Shown: positions 15,607-24,714 of the stretch, piece after piece
How the letters are laid out: every line of letters begins with the position of its first letter
Numbering within the stretch: the stretch's first letter is position 1
Source: an uncultured Granulosicoccaceae bacterium
GTDB taxonomy: Bacteria; Pseudomonadota; Gammaproteobacteria; Granulosicoccales; Granulosicoccaceae
Reading direction: 5' to 3'
DNA: 64,000 nucleotides
NCBI GenBank assembly: GCA_937922945.1
Contig: CAKZUP010000013.1
Location: 46,368 to 110,367, forward strand
Made by a program: the position numbers and the translations under genes
The notes under the pieces: generated by a model
What the model was told of the DNA's origin: nothing
Seen by the model: only the letters and a program-made list of their open reading frames with translations
Databases searched by the model: none

Positions 15607-16716
15607 TCACCCATGATGTGCTTGTACGGGTTGTTCAGGTTGGTATTGAGTTGGCGCATGCACCAGCGACTCATTGCTATTGAATAAATACACACTTCTG
15701 GGGTCTATATAAAGCGTAATCGTTTCGCCTGGATTAACGCGATGAACGCCGTGCGTAAGCACCACCCATCGGTTACCACCGGCATCAACATGAACGAACG
15801 TTTCCGAGCCGGTAATTTCACTGGTGCCAACCACTGCCTGCAACGTAACGCTGTGTTTTTCAGAAGGTGCAAGCGATACATGATGTGCCCGCACTGCAGC
15901 TGTGTAGGCACCATCGCTTAAGGCTCCAAAATCAGCCGCAGTAACCGGCAATGAAAAAAGCGGACTTGAAAACGAATCACCCGACTTTTGCAGCGCAATC
16001 GTATTGAACGGTGGGTCTGAAAACGTTTGTGCAGTCGACAGTGTTTGCGGTCGGTTATACACATCGATGGTGCTGCCGAATTGCGTTAGCCGACCCTCGC
16101 TTAATGTCGCTGTTTGTCCACCAAGCAACAACGCCTCATGCGGTTCAGTTGTCGCATAAACAAATACAGCGCCGGTTTCGGCAAATATCCGAGGCAACTC
16201 AATCCGCAATTCTTCGCGCAGCTTATAGTCAAGGTTGGCAAGCGGTTCATCGAGTAGAACCAATTCGGCTTGCTTTACCAGCGCACGTGCAATGGCCGTA
16301 CGCTGCTGCTGCCCACCCGATAATTGTAAAGGCGTTCTGTCAAGAAATTCGGTTAGGCGCAACAGCTCAGCGGCCTCTCGCACACGGGTGTCGAGTGTTT
16401 TCTTATCAACACCTGCCAGACGCATTGGCGATGCGATGTTTTCGTAGACGGTAAAGCCGGGGTAATTAATGAATTGCTGGTACACCATAGCAACGTTGCG
16501 GGAACGCACCGGTTTGCCGAGCACGCTTACGTTATCTATCAGAACATCACCACTTGTGGGTCGATCGAGCCCTGCCATCAAGCGCATCAGTGATGTCTTA
16601 CCCGCCAAGGTAGGCCCTAACAGCACGTTAAGGGATCCGCGTTCGAACTGAACAGACACATCGTTGATGTGCAAATCCTTACCGACTACTTTGCTGACAT
16701 TTTTCAGTTCAAGCAT
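15607..16716 (-). CDS. glpS: Glycerol ABC transporter ATPase GlpS (altered switch histidine)
   Basis: 369 residues, first gene of the glp operon. Walker A reads LLGPTLAGKTS (GxxxxGKT kept, but the usual third glycine is missing), which is characteristic of GlpS. The signature LSGGQQQRTAIARALV and Walker B LVLLDEPLANLD are canonical. The switch region reads VFVYATTEPHEALLL, so Thr replaces the catalytic histidine of THDxxEA. The C-terminal TOBE-like region spans about residues 240-345. Together with GlpT, it would form one complete and one impaired ATP site. A promoter and three AAACGAA elements lie upstream. Confidence 0.9.
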   Translation of the reverse strand: MLELKNVSKVVGKDLHINDVSVQFERGSLNVLLGPTLAGKTSLMRLMAGLDRPTSGDVLIDNVSVLGKPVRSRNVAMVYQQFINYPGFTVYENIASPMRLAGVDKKTLDTRVREAAELLRLTEFLDRTPLQLSGGQQQRTAIARALVKQAELVLLDEPLANLDYKLREELRIELPRIFAETGAVFVYATTEPHEALLLGGQTATLSEGRLTQFGSTIDVYNRPQTLSTAQTFSDPPFNTIALQKSGDSFSSPLFSLPVTAADFGALSDGAYTAAVRAHHVSLAPSEKHSVTLQAVVGTSEITGSETFVHVDAGGNRWVVLTHGVHRVNPGETITLYIDPRSVYLFNSNESLVHAPTQYQPEQPVQAHHG

Positions 16717-16804
16717 TGGCGTTTAGCGCAACGACAGTCGAGTGAAGATTTGATGTACCCATCCTTACATTTACCAGAATGTGACAATATTGTGCATACG
16801 TCTC

Positions 16805-16833
16805 ACACTAATAATTGACCCTATTAATGTCAA
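16805..16833 (-). promoter_or_regulatory. Predicted sigma-70 promoter of the glp operon
   Basis: On the minus strand TTGACA (16833-16828) is a perfect -35 box. After 17 bases comes TAGTGT (16810-16805), a weaker -10. Expected start is near 16798, about 80 bases before the glpS ATG. TTGAC/GTCAA arms flank the -35 (16815-16833) and could be an operator. Confidence 0.5.
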
Positions 16834-16861
16834 TAAACGCTTGGGTATAAATTAAGCCTTG

Positions 16862-16890
16862 AAACGAAATTAAAACGAAACTAAAACGAA
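16862..16890 (-). promoter_or_regulatory. glpR binding site: Three phased TTTCGTTT-like elements, candidate GlpR (DeoR-family) operator
   Basis: AAACGAA occurs at 16862, 16873 and 16884 (plus strand). The CG cores are exactly 11 bases apart, so all face the same side of the helix. DeoR-family repressors such as GlpR bind TTCG-containing repeats, and this array sits just upstream of the promoter of the glycerol transporter operon. The regulator gene is not in the window, so this is an inference. Confidence 0.45.
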
Positions 16891-17041
16891 TATGCGACTT
16901 TTTTTACCAATCGCTAAGCGCTAGACTCAAAACCACTGCCTAAAGATTTTTTCAATACCATGCCAACAACGCGAGTAACAGATGTCTCTCTTAGCCATGC
17001 GCAGTGTTGAGATGTTCACAGCCAAATACCCCGCTATCCAT

Positions 17042-17617
17042 CTACTTAAATCGATAACCCACAAATAAAGCCGGCGTAAATTCTGCGCTATCGCCTCTAA
17101 CAACCGCATCACCCAGATTCGTGCGGCCTATTGGATTAAAGTAGTGTCGATACGAAAATGAAAATCGCCAGTAAAGTTCCTCAAACCCGAACACACCCGA
17201 ATTGGTATAGGACAGAGACACACCCGCGACAGTTGATTTTTGTCTAACAGTCTGATCAAGCACGGTATGCGAATACTTCGAGTCGTAGAATCCGACCGAT
17301 GGGCTTACAAAAATGTGAGTCGTCAAGGGCACGTCGTAATGTAATTCAGCACCTCGCCAAAGCCCTTCAACGTTGTCCCCATTAACGGCACTGGCTTCAC
17401 TACTCGACAAATGCCTTTCAGACAGGGCCACATTCAAAAACGTTAGCCTGACAGATGCGTTGCTTTCAAGTTCAACACCCACCTCACCCGCAACGTGTTT
17501 AAATCCATTGAACGCCATTTGACCAAATTCGTAACCGACGAAAACAGACGAAGCTATCGCTTGTGTAGAACTAAAACAAATAACCAAGCACAGTGCGAAT
17601 TTATGCCGTTTCATCAT
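17042..17617 (-). CDS. Putative outer-membrane beta-barrel protein
   Basis: 191 residues. Signal peptide MMKRHKFALCLVICFSSTQAIAS, then alternating polar/hydrophobic strands with many aromatic residues (SVFVGYEFGQMAF, YWRFSFSYRHYF), ending ...PALFVGYRFK, close to the aromatic C-terminal strand that the barrel assembly machinery recognises. The size suits an eight-stranded barrel of the OmpA/PagP/OmpW size class, but I cannot name the family. Likely in the outer membrane. It stands alone between the glp operon and an orphan membrane-protein gene on the same strand. Confidence 0.65.
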   Translation of the reverse strand: MMKRHKFALCLVICFSSTQAIASSVFVGYEFGQMAFNGFKHVAGEVGVELESNASVRLTFLNVALSERHLSSSEASAVNGDNVEGLWRGAELHYDVPLTTHIFVSPSVGFYDSKYSHTVLDQTVRQKSTVAGVSLSYTNSGVFGFEELYWRFSFSYRHYFNPIGRTNLGDAVVRGDSAEFTPALFVGYRFK

Positions 17618-17676
17618 TCAGTCCTTTGAAAACCAGTCGGTTCATTCAGCCGAGTATAGACTCCACGACACACAAA

Positions 17677-17697
17677 CAATAAACAAACTGTTTATTG
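17677..17697. terminator. AT-rich hairpin
   Basis: CAATAAACA and TGTTTATTG (17677-17685, 17689-17697) pair perfectly around AAC. It lies directly after the stop of the membrane-domain gene at 17702 (minus strand) and before the barrel gene. Weak as a terminator because it is AT-rich and lacks a T-run. Confidence 0.35.
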
Positions 17698-17701
17698 CGC
17701 T

Positions 17702-18421
17702 CTACGATGACGGTAAAAAGGGGCTTAACATTGAATAGAGCATCTTATAACCCGTGTTGAGCGTGATCTCATTTAACACGGTCTCGGTGCTAATTATGCC
17801 GGTAGTCGGTGATAACGGTGGTTGGGACGGGTCGTAGTGAGAGTAAATACCTAATGCACACAACACAACACCGACAATGAGCAAAGGGATGGTGGACAAT
17901 GCTGCAAGCGGGAACCTGAACATACGACTAATCTCAAGCCGAGCCCAGTAAGCGATAATAACAAGCACCGCCAAAACAACACCGATTATGGCTGGAATCA
18001 TGTGCGTTGACCATAAGCTGGCCAGCACGGAAACAGGATCGCTTATCGCCGTGAAGACGCTTAGATCGGGACGTACGCCTTGCTCGACCAGGAAGTAAGG
18101 TGTAATGAGTTCACTGACAACAAGGAATATCATACCGAGCATGAGTAAAAAAACCACCAGCGCTTTAGCAAAGTCCTTCGTTGCGCTGAGTAAGCCAAAC
18201 ACACTACCAAGTATGAGAACCGGTAATGCGAAAATACACATTAAGGCTAAATCATAACGTAAGCCCATAATGAAAATATCGATTATGGAGCCCGATGACA
18301 TCGCCAAAGGGAACTGCCAAAGCACGTAAGCCGCTCGAATCATGGTTAATAAAAACACACCAATAAATACAAACAACAATAAGTGCCGCAACAAATGCGT
18401 TGCCGATAATCGCGATTTCAT
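17702..18421 (-). CDS. Orphan N-terminal membrane domain of the LTA-synthase/phosphoglycerol-transferase type
   Basis: 239 residues with about five membrane spans. Features such as FIMGLRYDLALMCIFALPVLI, the ELITPYFLVEQGVRPD segment and the final LNTGYKMLYSML resemble the membrane half of LTA-synthase-like sulfatase-fold phosphotransferases, which normally continue into a periplasmic catalytic domain of about 350 residues. Here the gene ends with a stop at the point where the sulfatase domain would begin, and the DNA downstream encodes none of it (next is the barrel gene). It could be a truncated remnant or a self-standing membrane protein. The family call is by pattern and moderately sure. 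Confidence 0.6.
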   Translation of the reverse strand: MKSRLSATHLLRHLLLFVFIGVFLLTMIRAAYVLWQFPLAMSSGSIIDIFIMGLRYDLALMCIFALPVLILGSVFGLLSATKDFAKALVVFLLMLGMIFLVVSELITPYFLVEQGVRPDLSVFTAISDPVSVLASLWSTHMIPAIIGVVLAVLVIIAYWARLEISRMFRFPLAALSTIPLLIVGVVLCALGIYSHYDPSQPPLSPTTGIISTETVLNEITLNTGYKMLYSMLSPFLPSS

Positions 18422-18458
18422 GATGACTCACAGCGTCAGGAGCACCCAAAAGGGCTAT

Positions 18459-20615
18459 TTATTGATTATAGCAGCGTGCGATAGCAACGGAATCGGCCCG
18501 AACCACTAATTCATTGTCCACGGCAGCTGGCGCTGTCACGTCACCAAAGGTATCCAGCAGTAACTCCCACGTGTCTGCACCCACACTAAATCCGTTTAAT
18601 GGGAATACCACTGGTTTGCTGCTTAAGTTAAACAGAATTAGCAGTGCATCCCCCTCTTCTCTCTCGCCGAGCGAGTCCACAGCGCCACTGGCATCCGCGG
18701 GTAAAAACATTGCCAGAAATTGATTTTCATGGCTGTGCCATTCGGCATCTGTCATTCTGTTGGCGTTTTCGTTAAACCAACACACATCAGGTAGCCCGGA
18801 TTTTCTCGAAAATTGCTCGGAATGCAAAAAATGCGGCCTTCTCAGTACCGGATGATCACGCCGAATTTTTATAAGCGCTGACAAAAATTGCTGCATTTTC
18901 CGATCAGCATGACGTGCGCGCCAATCAATCCAGCCAATGGGGTTGTCCTGACAGTAGGCGTTATTGTTGCCTTGTTGAGAATTGCCAATTTCGTCTCCGG
19001 CCAATAGCATCGGCACGCCTTGCGAAACGATTAAGCAGGTTAATAAGTTACGCTGTTTGCGCCGGCGATTCGCATTGATTTCCTGATCGGAGGTTTGACC
19101 CTCATAGCCACTATTGCTGGAATAGTTAGCGGAATGGCCGTCTCGATTATCTTCACCATTAGCACTGTTGTGTTTGTGCCGATAACTGACCAGATCATTC
19201 AGGGTAAAACCATCGTGAGAAGTAATAAAATTAATCGTGGCTGAAGGCGGTCGACCAGACCACTCAAAGACATCACTGCTACCGAGAAGCAGGTTTGCAA
19301 ACTCGGGCAACAGGCCGGTGTCCCCTGCCCAGATCCGCCTGATGGTATCTCGGAACCGATCATTCCACTCTGACCAACCGCGTGGGAACTGTCCAAGCTG
19401 ATAACCACCTAAACCGATATCCCACGGCTCTGCGATTAACTTGGTTTCGCTCAGAACCGGGTCTTGCGCCAAGGCATCAAAAAAACCACACCCGCGATCA
19501 AATCCGTACTGTTCTCTTCCCAACACACTGGCAAGATCGAAGCGAAAACCATCAACGTGCATATCATCAGACCAATAGCGCAGACTGTCTAACACCAGCT
19601 GCATCACCCGCGGGTGAGCAACGTTAACCGTGTTTCCCGTGCCGGTATCGTTCAAATAGTAACGTCTGTCCTCGCTGAGACGATAGTAAGAGGCGTTGTC
19701 AATGCCTCTGAAACTTAACGTTGGCCCTAGCTCATTGCCTTCAGCCGTGTGGTTGTAAACAACATCGAGAATAACTTCTATGCCAGCGCGATGCAGCCCC
19801 CGAACCATAGCTCTGAATTCGAGAATCGAATCCGCCATAGCGTAGCGATTGGCTGGAGCGAAAAAACCCAGCGAATTGTAGCCCCAGTAATTGTTCAGGC
19901 CCTTCTCAACAGCAAACTGCTCATCTACAAAATGGTGAACCGGCAACAGCTCAACGGCTGTTACACCAAGTTCTTTTAAATGCCTGATGACAGCACTGGA
20001 TGCCATGGCGCTATAGGTACCGCGACGTCGGCCAACTAACCCAGGGAAATACCGGGTAAAGCCTTTAACATGCGCCTCATAGATTACGGAATCTTTGAGC
20101 GGGGTGCGCGGATGGCGATCATTACGCCAAACGAAGGTGTTGTCTGTAACAACGCTCTTTGGCACAAACGGTGCGCTATCGCGCATGTCGTAAGACAAAT
20201 CGGCATCCGGATGACCCATCTCAAAGCCAAAAAGTTCATCACACCAAATGAGCTCTCCGGAAAATTCGCGAGCGTAAGGGTCGATGAGCAATTTGTGAGG
20301 ATTGAATCGATGGCCGCGCTGCGGCAAGTACGGCCCATAAACACGAAAGCCATACAGCTGGCCAGGAAGCGCTCCTGGCAGATAGCCATGCCATACATCA
20401 TTGGTGTGACCGGGCAATTCCAGTCGAGCGAGCTCTACCTCGCCCGATTCATCGAACAAGCACAGCTCGATTTTCTCGGCGTGAGCCGAGAACAACGCGA
20501 AATTAACACCGGCAGCATCCGGTGTTGACCCGAACGGCCGAGGCTTACCTGGCAGTAATTTTGTTGAGCTTAGCCAACGGCCGGCGGTGGCGTGCCCAGT
20601 GGCGACAGATTCCAT
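18459..20615 (-). CDS. glgX: Glycogen debranching enzyme GlgX
   Basis: 718 residues. GH13 enzyme that hydrolyses alpha-1,6 branches left after phosphorylase action. An N-terminal CBM48-like domain (KPRPFGSTPDAAGVNFALFSAHAEKIELCL) precedes the TIM barrel with DVVYNHTAEG, the nucleophile Asp in VDGFRFDLASVLG, the acid Glu in LIAEPWDIG, and the transition-state Asp in FITSHDGFTLNDL. The start ATG at 20615 lies 46 bases inside the end of glgP; no later plausible start exists before the conserved region, so the two genes overlap and are translationally coupled. Full length for the family. Confidence 0.95.
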   Translation of the reverse strand: MESVATGHATAGRWLSSTKLLPGKPRPFGSTPDAAGVNFALFSAHAEKIELCLFDESGEVELARLELPGHTNDVWHGYLPGALPGQLYGFRVYGPYLPQRGHRFNPHKLLIDPYAREFSGELIWCDELFGFEMGHPDADLSYDMRDSAPFVPKSVVTDNTFVWRNDRHPRTPLKDSVIYEAHVKGFTRYFPGLVGRRRGTYSAMASSAVIRHLKELGVTAVELLPVHHFVDEQFAVEKGLNNYWGYNSLGFFAPANRYAMADSILEFRAMVRGLHRAGIEVILDVVYNHTAEGNELGPTLSFRGIDNASYYRLSEDRRYYLNDTGTGNTVNVAHPRVMQLVLDSLRYWSDDMHVDGFRFDLASVLGREQYGFDRGCGFFDALAQDPVLSETKLIAEPWDIGLGGYQLGQFPRGWSEWNDRFRDTIRRIWAGDTGLLPEFANLLLGSSDVFEWSGRPPSATINFITSHDGFTLNDLVSYRHKHNSANGEDNRDGHSANYSSNSGYEGQTSDQEINANRRRKQRNLLTCLIVSQGVPMLLAGDEIGNSQQGNNNAYCQDNPIGWIDWRARHADRKMQQFLSALIKIRRDHPVLRRPHFLHSEQFSRKSGLPDVCWFNENANRMTDAEWHSHENQFLAMFLPADASGAVDSLGEREEGDALLILFNLSSKPVVFPLNGFSVGADTWELLLDTFGDVTAPAAVDNELVVRADSVAIARCYNQ

Positions 20616-23119
20616 ATGTCTCTATTGTAGTCGCGCATGGTTCTATCTGTGGAAAATCGGCCACTATTAGCGCTATTTAACATACTCATGCGAGTCCAGC
20701 CGCTTTGGTTGGCCCAAGCTGCCGATACTTTGTCTTGTGCATCAATGTAGGCCGGTAAGTCGGCAATGGTCATCCAAGGGTCATCACTGCTTACCGTTGC
20801 GTCTATGACCGAGCGGATCATTTGCGCATCGCCACCATCGAACATGCCAGATGCGAACGCGTCAAGTATCGCCTTCACCCTCTTTTCAACAGCGATAACC
20901 GCAGCCGGGGAATAGTTTGGTCGCAAGGCTTCCACCTCATCGACATTCAGACCAAATCGGAAAAAATTCTCCTCACCAACGGCATCGAGTATTTCCACAT
21001 TTGCGCCATCGAGAGTGCCGATAGTTAACGCACCGTTCATCATGAATTTCATGTTACCTGTACCGGACGCTTCCTTACCGGCGGTGGAAATCTGCTCAGA
21101 TAAGTCAGCAGCCGGGGCGATGATCTCCATTGCCGACACATTGTAGTCGGGCAAAAATACCAGCCGTAATTTGTTCTCGGTGCGCGGATCGTTGTTGATC
21201 ACATCAGCAACATTGTTAATGAGCTTAACAATCGCTTTCGCCATGTAATAGCCCGGGGCTGCTTTACCAGCAATAAGTATGAATCTTGGCGCATCGCCCG
21301 CATCGGTTCCATCAACGATGTTCAAATAACAATGAACGGCGTGCAACGCACACAGCAATTGGCGCTTGTATTCATGCATGCGTTTTACTTGTACATCAAA
21401 CAGCATTTCGCTTGGCACATTCACGCCAGTACGCTGCATAACCAGGTTAGCCAATTGGACTTTGTTTTGCTGCTTCACTTCGCGCCAGCGTTTTTGCAGG
21501 GCCGCATCGTCTACGTTATCCTTCAAACGCTCAAGCTGATCAAGATCATCGACCCAGGCTGTACCTATTTGTTCATTCAGCAGTGCACGCAAACCGGGGT
21601 TGCAATGCGCCAACCAACGACGCTGCGTGACTCCATTGGTTTTGTTATTAAAGCGATCAGGCCATAGAGTGAAAAATTCTTTGAAAAGACCTTTTCGCAA
21701 TAAGTCAGAATGCAATTGCGCAACGCCATTGACAGAGAAGCTGCCGACAATCGCAAGATGCGCCATACGCACAACAGGCGATTCATCGAACGATACAATA
21801 GACATTTGAGCCTGCTTACCAGCATCTCCCGGCCATTGCTTGGCAACCTGTAACAAGAAACGGCGATTGATCTCATGAATGATTTCTATCGGTCTTGGCA
21901 ACAACCTTTCAAGCATGGCTAACGACCAACACTCCAATGCTTCGGGCAACAGTGTGTGGTTGGTGTACGCCATGCAACGGGTGACCACGGTCCATGCATC
22001 ATCCCAGGCCATTCCATGCTCATCGATGAGCAATCGCATGAGCTCTGCAACAGCCAGACTCGGATGCGTATCATTCATTTGAAAGCAGTGTTTGTCGGCA
22101 AACTCATCAAAGTTATCGTGTGTGGATAACCAGATACGGATAGCATCTTGCAGACTGGCCGACACAAGAAAATATTGTTGCCGCAATCGCAACACTTTTC
22201 CGTTTTCACTGCTGTCGTTCGGATACAACACCATGGTGATATTTTCCGCATCGGTCTTTGCCGACACGGCCTCGGCGTAACCACCGGCATTGAATTCGGA
22301 CAGATCAAATTCATCGGTTGCAGAGGCCGACCATAAACGTAAGGTGTTGACTATGTCGTTGCCATGTCCCGGCACGGGTACATCGTACGGCACAGCAAGT
22401 ACTTCATCGGTTGTTATCCACTTGCGCCTATCGGGTGCATCCTTGGAACTATCCGGCTCTACATGCCCGCCAAAACGCACAGTATTAGTGTGCTCCGGAC
22501 GTTCTATTTCCCATACGTGTCCATCGCGCAGCCAGTTATCCGGCTTTTCAATCTGATAACCATCCTGTATCTCCTGACGAAACATGCCATACCGATACCG
22601 CAGACCATAGCCTGTGACCGGCAACGCAAGCGAGGCACAACTGTCGAGAAAGCAGGCAGCTAGACGGCCCAAACCACCGTTGCCAAGCCCTGCATCGTGC
22701 TCAAGACTTTCCAGATCTTCCAATTCCATGCCCAGCTGATTCAATGCCTGACGAACCGGCTCAACCATCTCCAGGTTTTGCACGGCATTCGATAAAGAAC
22801 GCCCCATCAGAAATTCCAACGACATGTAACAGGTTCGACGAGTGTCGCGGCTCTCTGTTTCGGCACGAGTGGTACGCCATTGATCCATGAGCCTGTCTCG
22901 AACTGCCAGCGCTAAAGCGCTATACAAATAATGCGGAGAGGCGTTATCGATGTCCCTGCCCAGTGTGTGAGAAAAATGCTGGACAATGGATTTTTTCAGC
23001 GCATCGACGTCATCACCAACCGACTCTGGGTGCCAACTTCCATTTTGAGAGAGCAATGCTCTGGCTTGTGTTTGCATAATGTTGGCAACTTTTTTTGGAC
23101 TTGAACTCATTATTATCAT
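20570..23119 (-). CDS. glgP: Glycogen phosphorylase GlgP
   Basis: 849 residues, GT35 enzyme releasing glucose-1-phosphate from glycogen ends with pyridoxal phosphate. The cofactor-binding region EASGTGNMKFMMNGALTIGTLDGANVEI is intact, with Lys in TGNMKF. Also seen are TRRTCYMSLEFLMGRSL, GLGNGGLGRLAACFLDS and KTNGVTQRRW. It is first in the minus-strand glgP-glgX pair and diverges from glgC with 155 bases between the starts. Length is normal for bacterial phosphorylases (about 800-850). Cytoplasmic. Confidence 0.97.
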   Translation of the reverse strand: MIIMSSSPKKVANIMQTQARALLSQNGSWHPESVGDDVDALKKSIVQHFSHTLGRDIDNASPHYLYSALALAVRDRLMDQWRTTRAETESRDTRRTCYMSLEFLMGRSLSNAVQNLEMVEPVRQALNQLGMELEDLESLEHDAGLGNGGLGRLAACFLDSCASLALPVTGYGLRYRYGMFRQEIQDGYQIEKPDNWLRDGHVWEIERPEHTNTVRFGGHVEPDSSKDAPDRRKWITTDEVLAVPYDVPVPGHGNDIVNTLRLWSASATDEFDLSEFNAGGYAEAVSAKTDAENITMVLYPNDSSENGKVLRLRQQYFLVSASLQDAIRIWLSTHDNFDEFADKHCFQMNDTHPSLAVAELMRLLIDEHGMAWDDAWTVVTRCMAYTNHTLLPEALECWSLAMLERLLPRPIEIIHEINRRFLLQVAKQWPGDAGKQAQMSIVSFDESPVVRMAHLAIVGSFSVNGVAQLHSDLLRKGLFKEFFTLWPDRFNNKTNGVTQRRWLAHCNPGLRALLNEQIGTAWVDDLDQLERLKDNVDDAALQKRWREVKQQNKVQLANLVMQRTGVNVPSEMLFDVQVKRMHEYKRQLLCALHAVHCYLNIVDGTDAGDAPRFILIAGKAAPGYYMAKAIVKLINNVADVINNDPRTENKLRLVFLPDYNVSAMEIIAPAADLSEQISTAGKEASGTGNMKFMMNGALTIGTLDGANVEILDAVGEENFFRFGLNVDEVEALRPNYSPAAVIAVEKRVKAILDAFASGMFDGGDAQMIRSVIDATVSSDDPWMTIADLPAYIDAQDKVSAAWANQSGWTRMSMLNSANSGRFSTDRTMRDYNRDIWNLSPLGTPPPAVG

Positions 23120-23274
23120 TTTGCGACTTGGTCGCGCTTATGGTAGCCGATAGAGCGATGACGTAGCGTCCTATCTGATTACCTTGTTAGCGGTATTTGC
23201 ACAAAAAATTAAAATCGCTTTGCGTTATATCGTTCTCGTTATATGCTGGTTCCATCCAATTTGGAATAGATCTT

Positions 23275-24540
23275 ATGACACCTATCGATGAACGACACAT
23301 ATCCAGACTCACCAGGCGCACTGTCGCACTCATCCTCGCAGGCGGTCAGGGCAGCCGATTACACGAATTAACCGACTGGAGAGCAAAACCCGCCGTCCCC
23401 TTCGGTGGGAAATTTCGTATCATCGACTTCCCATTGTCAAATTGTATTAATTCTGGCATCAGACGCGTTGGCGTGATCACCCAGTACAAATCGCATTCGC
23501 TGGTCAGACACATTATGCGAGGCTGGTCCGGATTCAAAGCGGAATTCGGCGAATTCGTTGAAATACTGCCCGCCTCGAAACGCATAGATGAAGACTGGTA
23601 CAAAGGCACTGCAGATGCAGTGTTCCAGAATCTGGATATATTACGCCGCCAGCAACCAGAGTACGTGTTGGTACTTGGCGGCGACCACATCTACAAAATG
23701 GACTACGGACCGCTTGTCGCATCCCACAATACAAAAGAAGCCGACATGACGGTTTGCTGTATTGAGGTCTCAGCTGAAGAAGCTGCGGGTGCGTTTGGCG
23801 TTATTACCGTCGATGAGAATGGCCGGGTGTTGGCTTTCGATGAAAAACCGGCTGTACCGGCAGAGATTCCGGGCAAGCCGGGGCGCGTGCTGGCATCGAT
23901 GGGTAACTACGTATTCAATACTGAATTCCTCTACGAGCAATTGGTCAGAGACGCCGATGAACCCAAAAGCTCACACGATTTCGGTAGCGACCTGCTCCCG
24001 CATATTGTCGATAAATACCAGGTGTTTGCCTATCCAATGGGCGAAGGCGATGGCCGTAAATACTGGCGGGATGTAGGCACACTCGATGCCTTCTGGTCAG
24101 CCAATATGGAGCTACTGGCGTTTGAACCTGAGCTGGATTTATACGACAAAGTCTGGCCGATCTATACCCATCAAGAACAATTACCGCCAGCCAAGTTCAT
24201 ACATAACGATAAGGAGCGTCGTGGCACCGCAATCAACAGTACCGTTTCAGGTGGGTGCATTGTCTCGGGTGCAAACATTAAAAATAGCGTGCTGTTTTCC
24301 AATGTTCGGGCGAATTCTTACAGCTCAATAGAAGATTCGGTGTTGCTACCGGATGTCTCTGTGGGTAGGCATGCAAAAATCCGTCGCGCCATTATTGATG
24401 GTGGTTGCGAAATACCGGAAAATACAGAAATTGGCTTCGATGTCGAAAAAGACAAGGCAGCAGGCTTCCGCGTTACCGAAAGTGGCATAACTCTTGTGAC
24501 TCCAGACCAACTCGGTCAGTCTCTTCACAGGATACGCTAA
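23275..24540 (+). CDS. glgC: Glucose-1-phosphate adenylyltransferase GlgC
   Basis: 421 residues from ATG 23275, with GGAA 9 bases upstream. The frame extends back to TTG 23197, but those residues are not family-like. It makes ADP-glucose from ATP and glucose-1-phosphate, the committed step of glycogen synthesis. Seen are the nucleotide-binding [41 protein letters not shown], and the sugar-phosphate-binding [11 protein letters not shown], followed by a C-terminal left-handed helix domain with [15 protein letters not shown]. It leads the plus-strand glgC-glgA-glgB group. Allosteric control is expected for the family but not readable here. Confidence 0.96.
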   Translation: MTPIDERHISRLTRRTVALILAGGQGSRLHELTDWRAKPAVPFGGKFRIIDFPLSNCINSGIRRVGVITQYKSHSLVRHIMRGWSGFKAEFGEFVEILPASKRIDEDWYKGTADAVFQNLDILRRQQPEYVLVLGGDHIYKMDYGPLVASHNTKEADMTVCCIEVSAEEAAGAFGVITVDENGRVLAFDEKPAVPAEIPGKPGRVLASMGNYVFNTEFLYEQLVRDADEPKSSHDFGSDLLPHIVDKYQVFAYPMGEGDGRKYWRDVGTLDAFWSANMELLAFEPELDLYDKVWPIYTHQEQLPPAKFIHNDKERRGTAINSTVSGGCIVSGANIKNSVLFSNVRANSYSSIEDSVLLPDVSVGRHAKIRRAIIDGGCEIPENTEIGFDVEKDKAAGFRVTESGITLVTPDQLGQSLHRIR

Positions 24541-24714
24541 CGGTTTGGTGAGTTCGGTGTAGCCGCGTTCGCTTTAAATTGGAGCTGTACTGGTTCATTG
24601 ATCCTGGCACTTAGCGAAAAAATCAATGGATTCCTCGGAAACAGTCATTCTGAGGGCTCCCGCCAGCGCGGGCCAGTACACTACGTAACGTAATTGGAAT
24701 AGCAACACGCTCTC

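Larger units (their letters stand above)
16717..17041. other. Intergenic region: glp promoter region and tail of the barrel-protein gene
   Basis: 325 bases without a gene. The left part (16717-16900) holds the glp leader, promoter and phased elements described separately. The right part, 16900-17041, follows the stop of the outer-membrane protein gene; it contains a run of seven T (about 16898-16904) but no clear hairpin. A 61-codon minus-strand frame overlapping the end of the barrel gene is a shadow. Confidence 0.5.

Noticed and set aside
15462..15695. 77-codon minus frame between glpS and glpT
   Set aside because: It overlaps the end of glpS and start of glpT in another frame and is Tyr/Ser-rich without family features.
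20570..20615. 46-base overlap of glgP and glgX considered as a frameshifted fusion
   Set aside because: Both proteins are complete at full family length, so it is a normal overlap.
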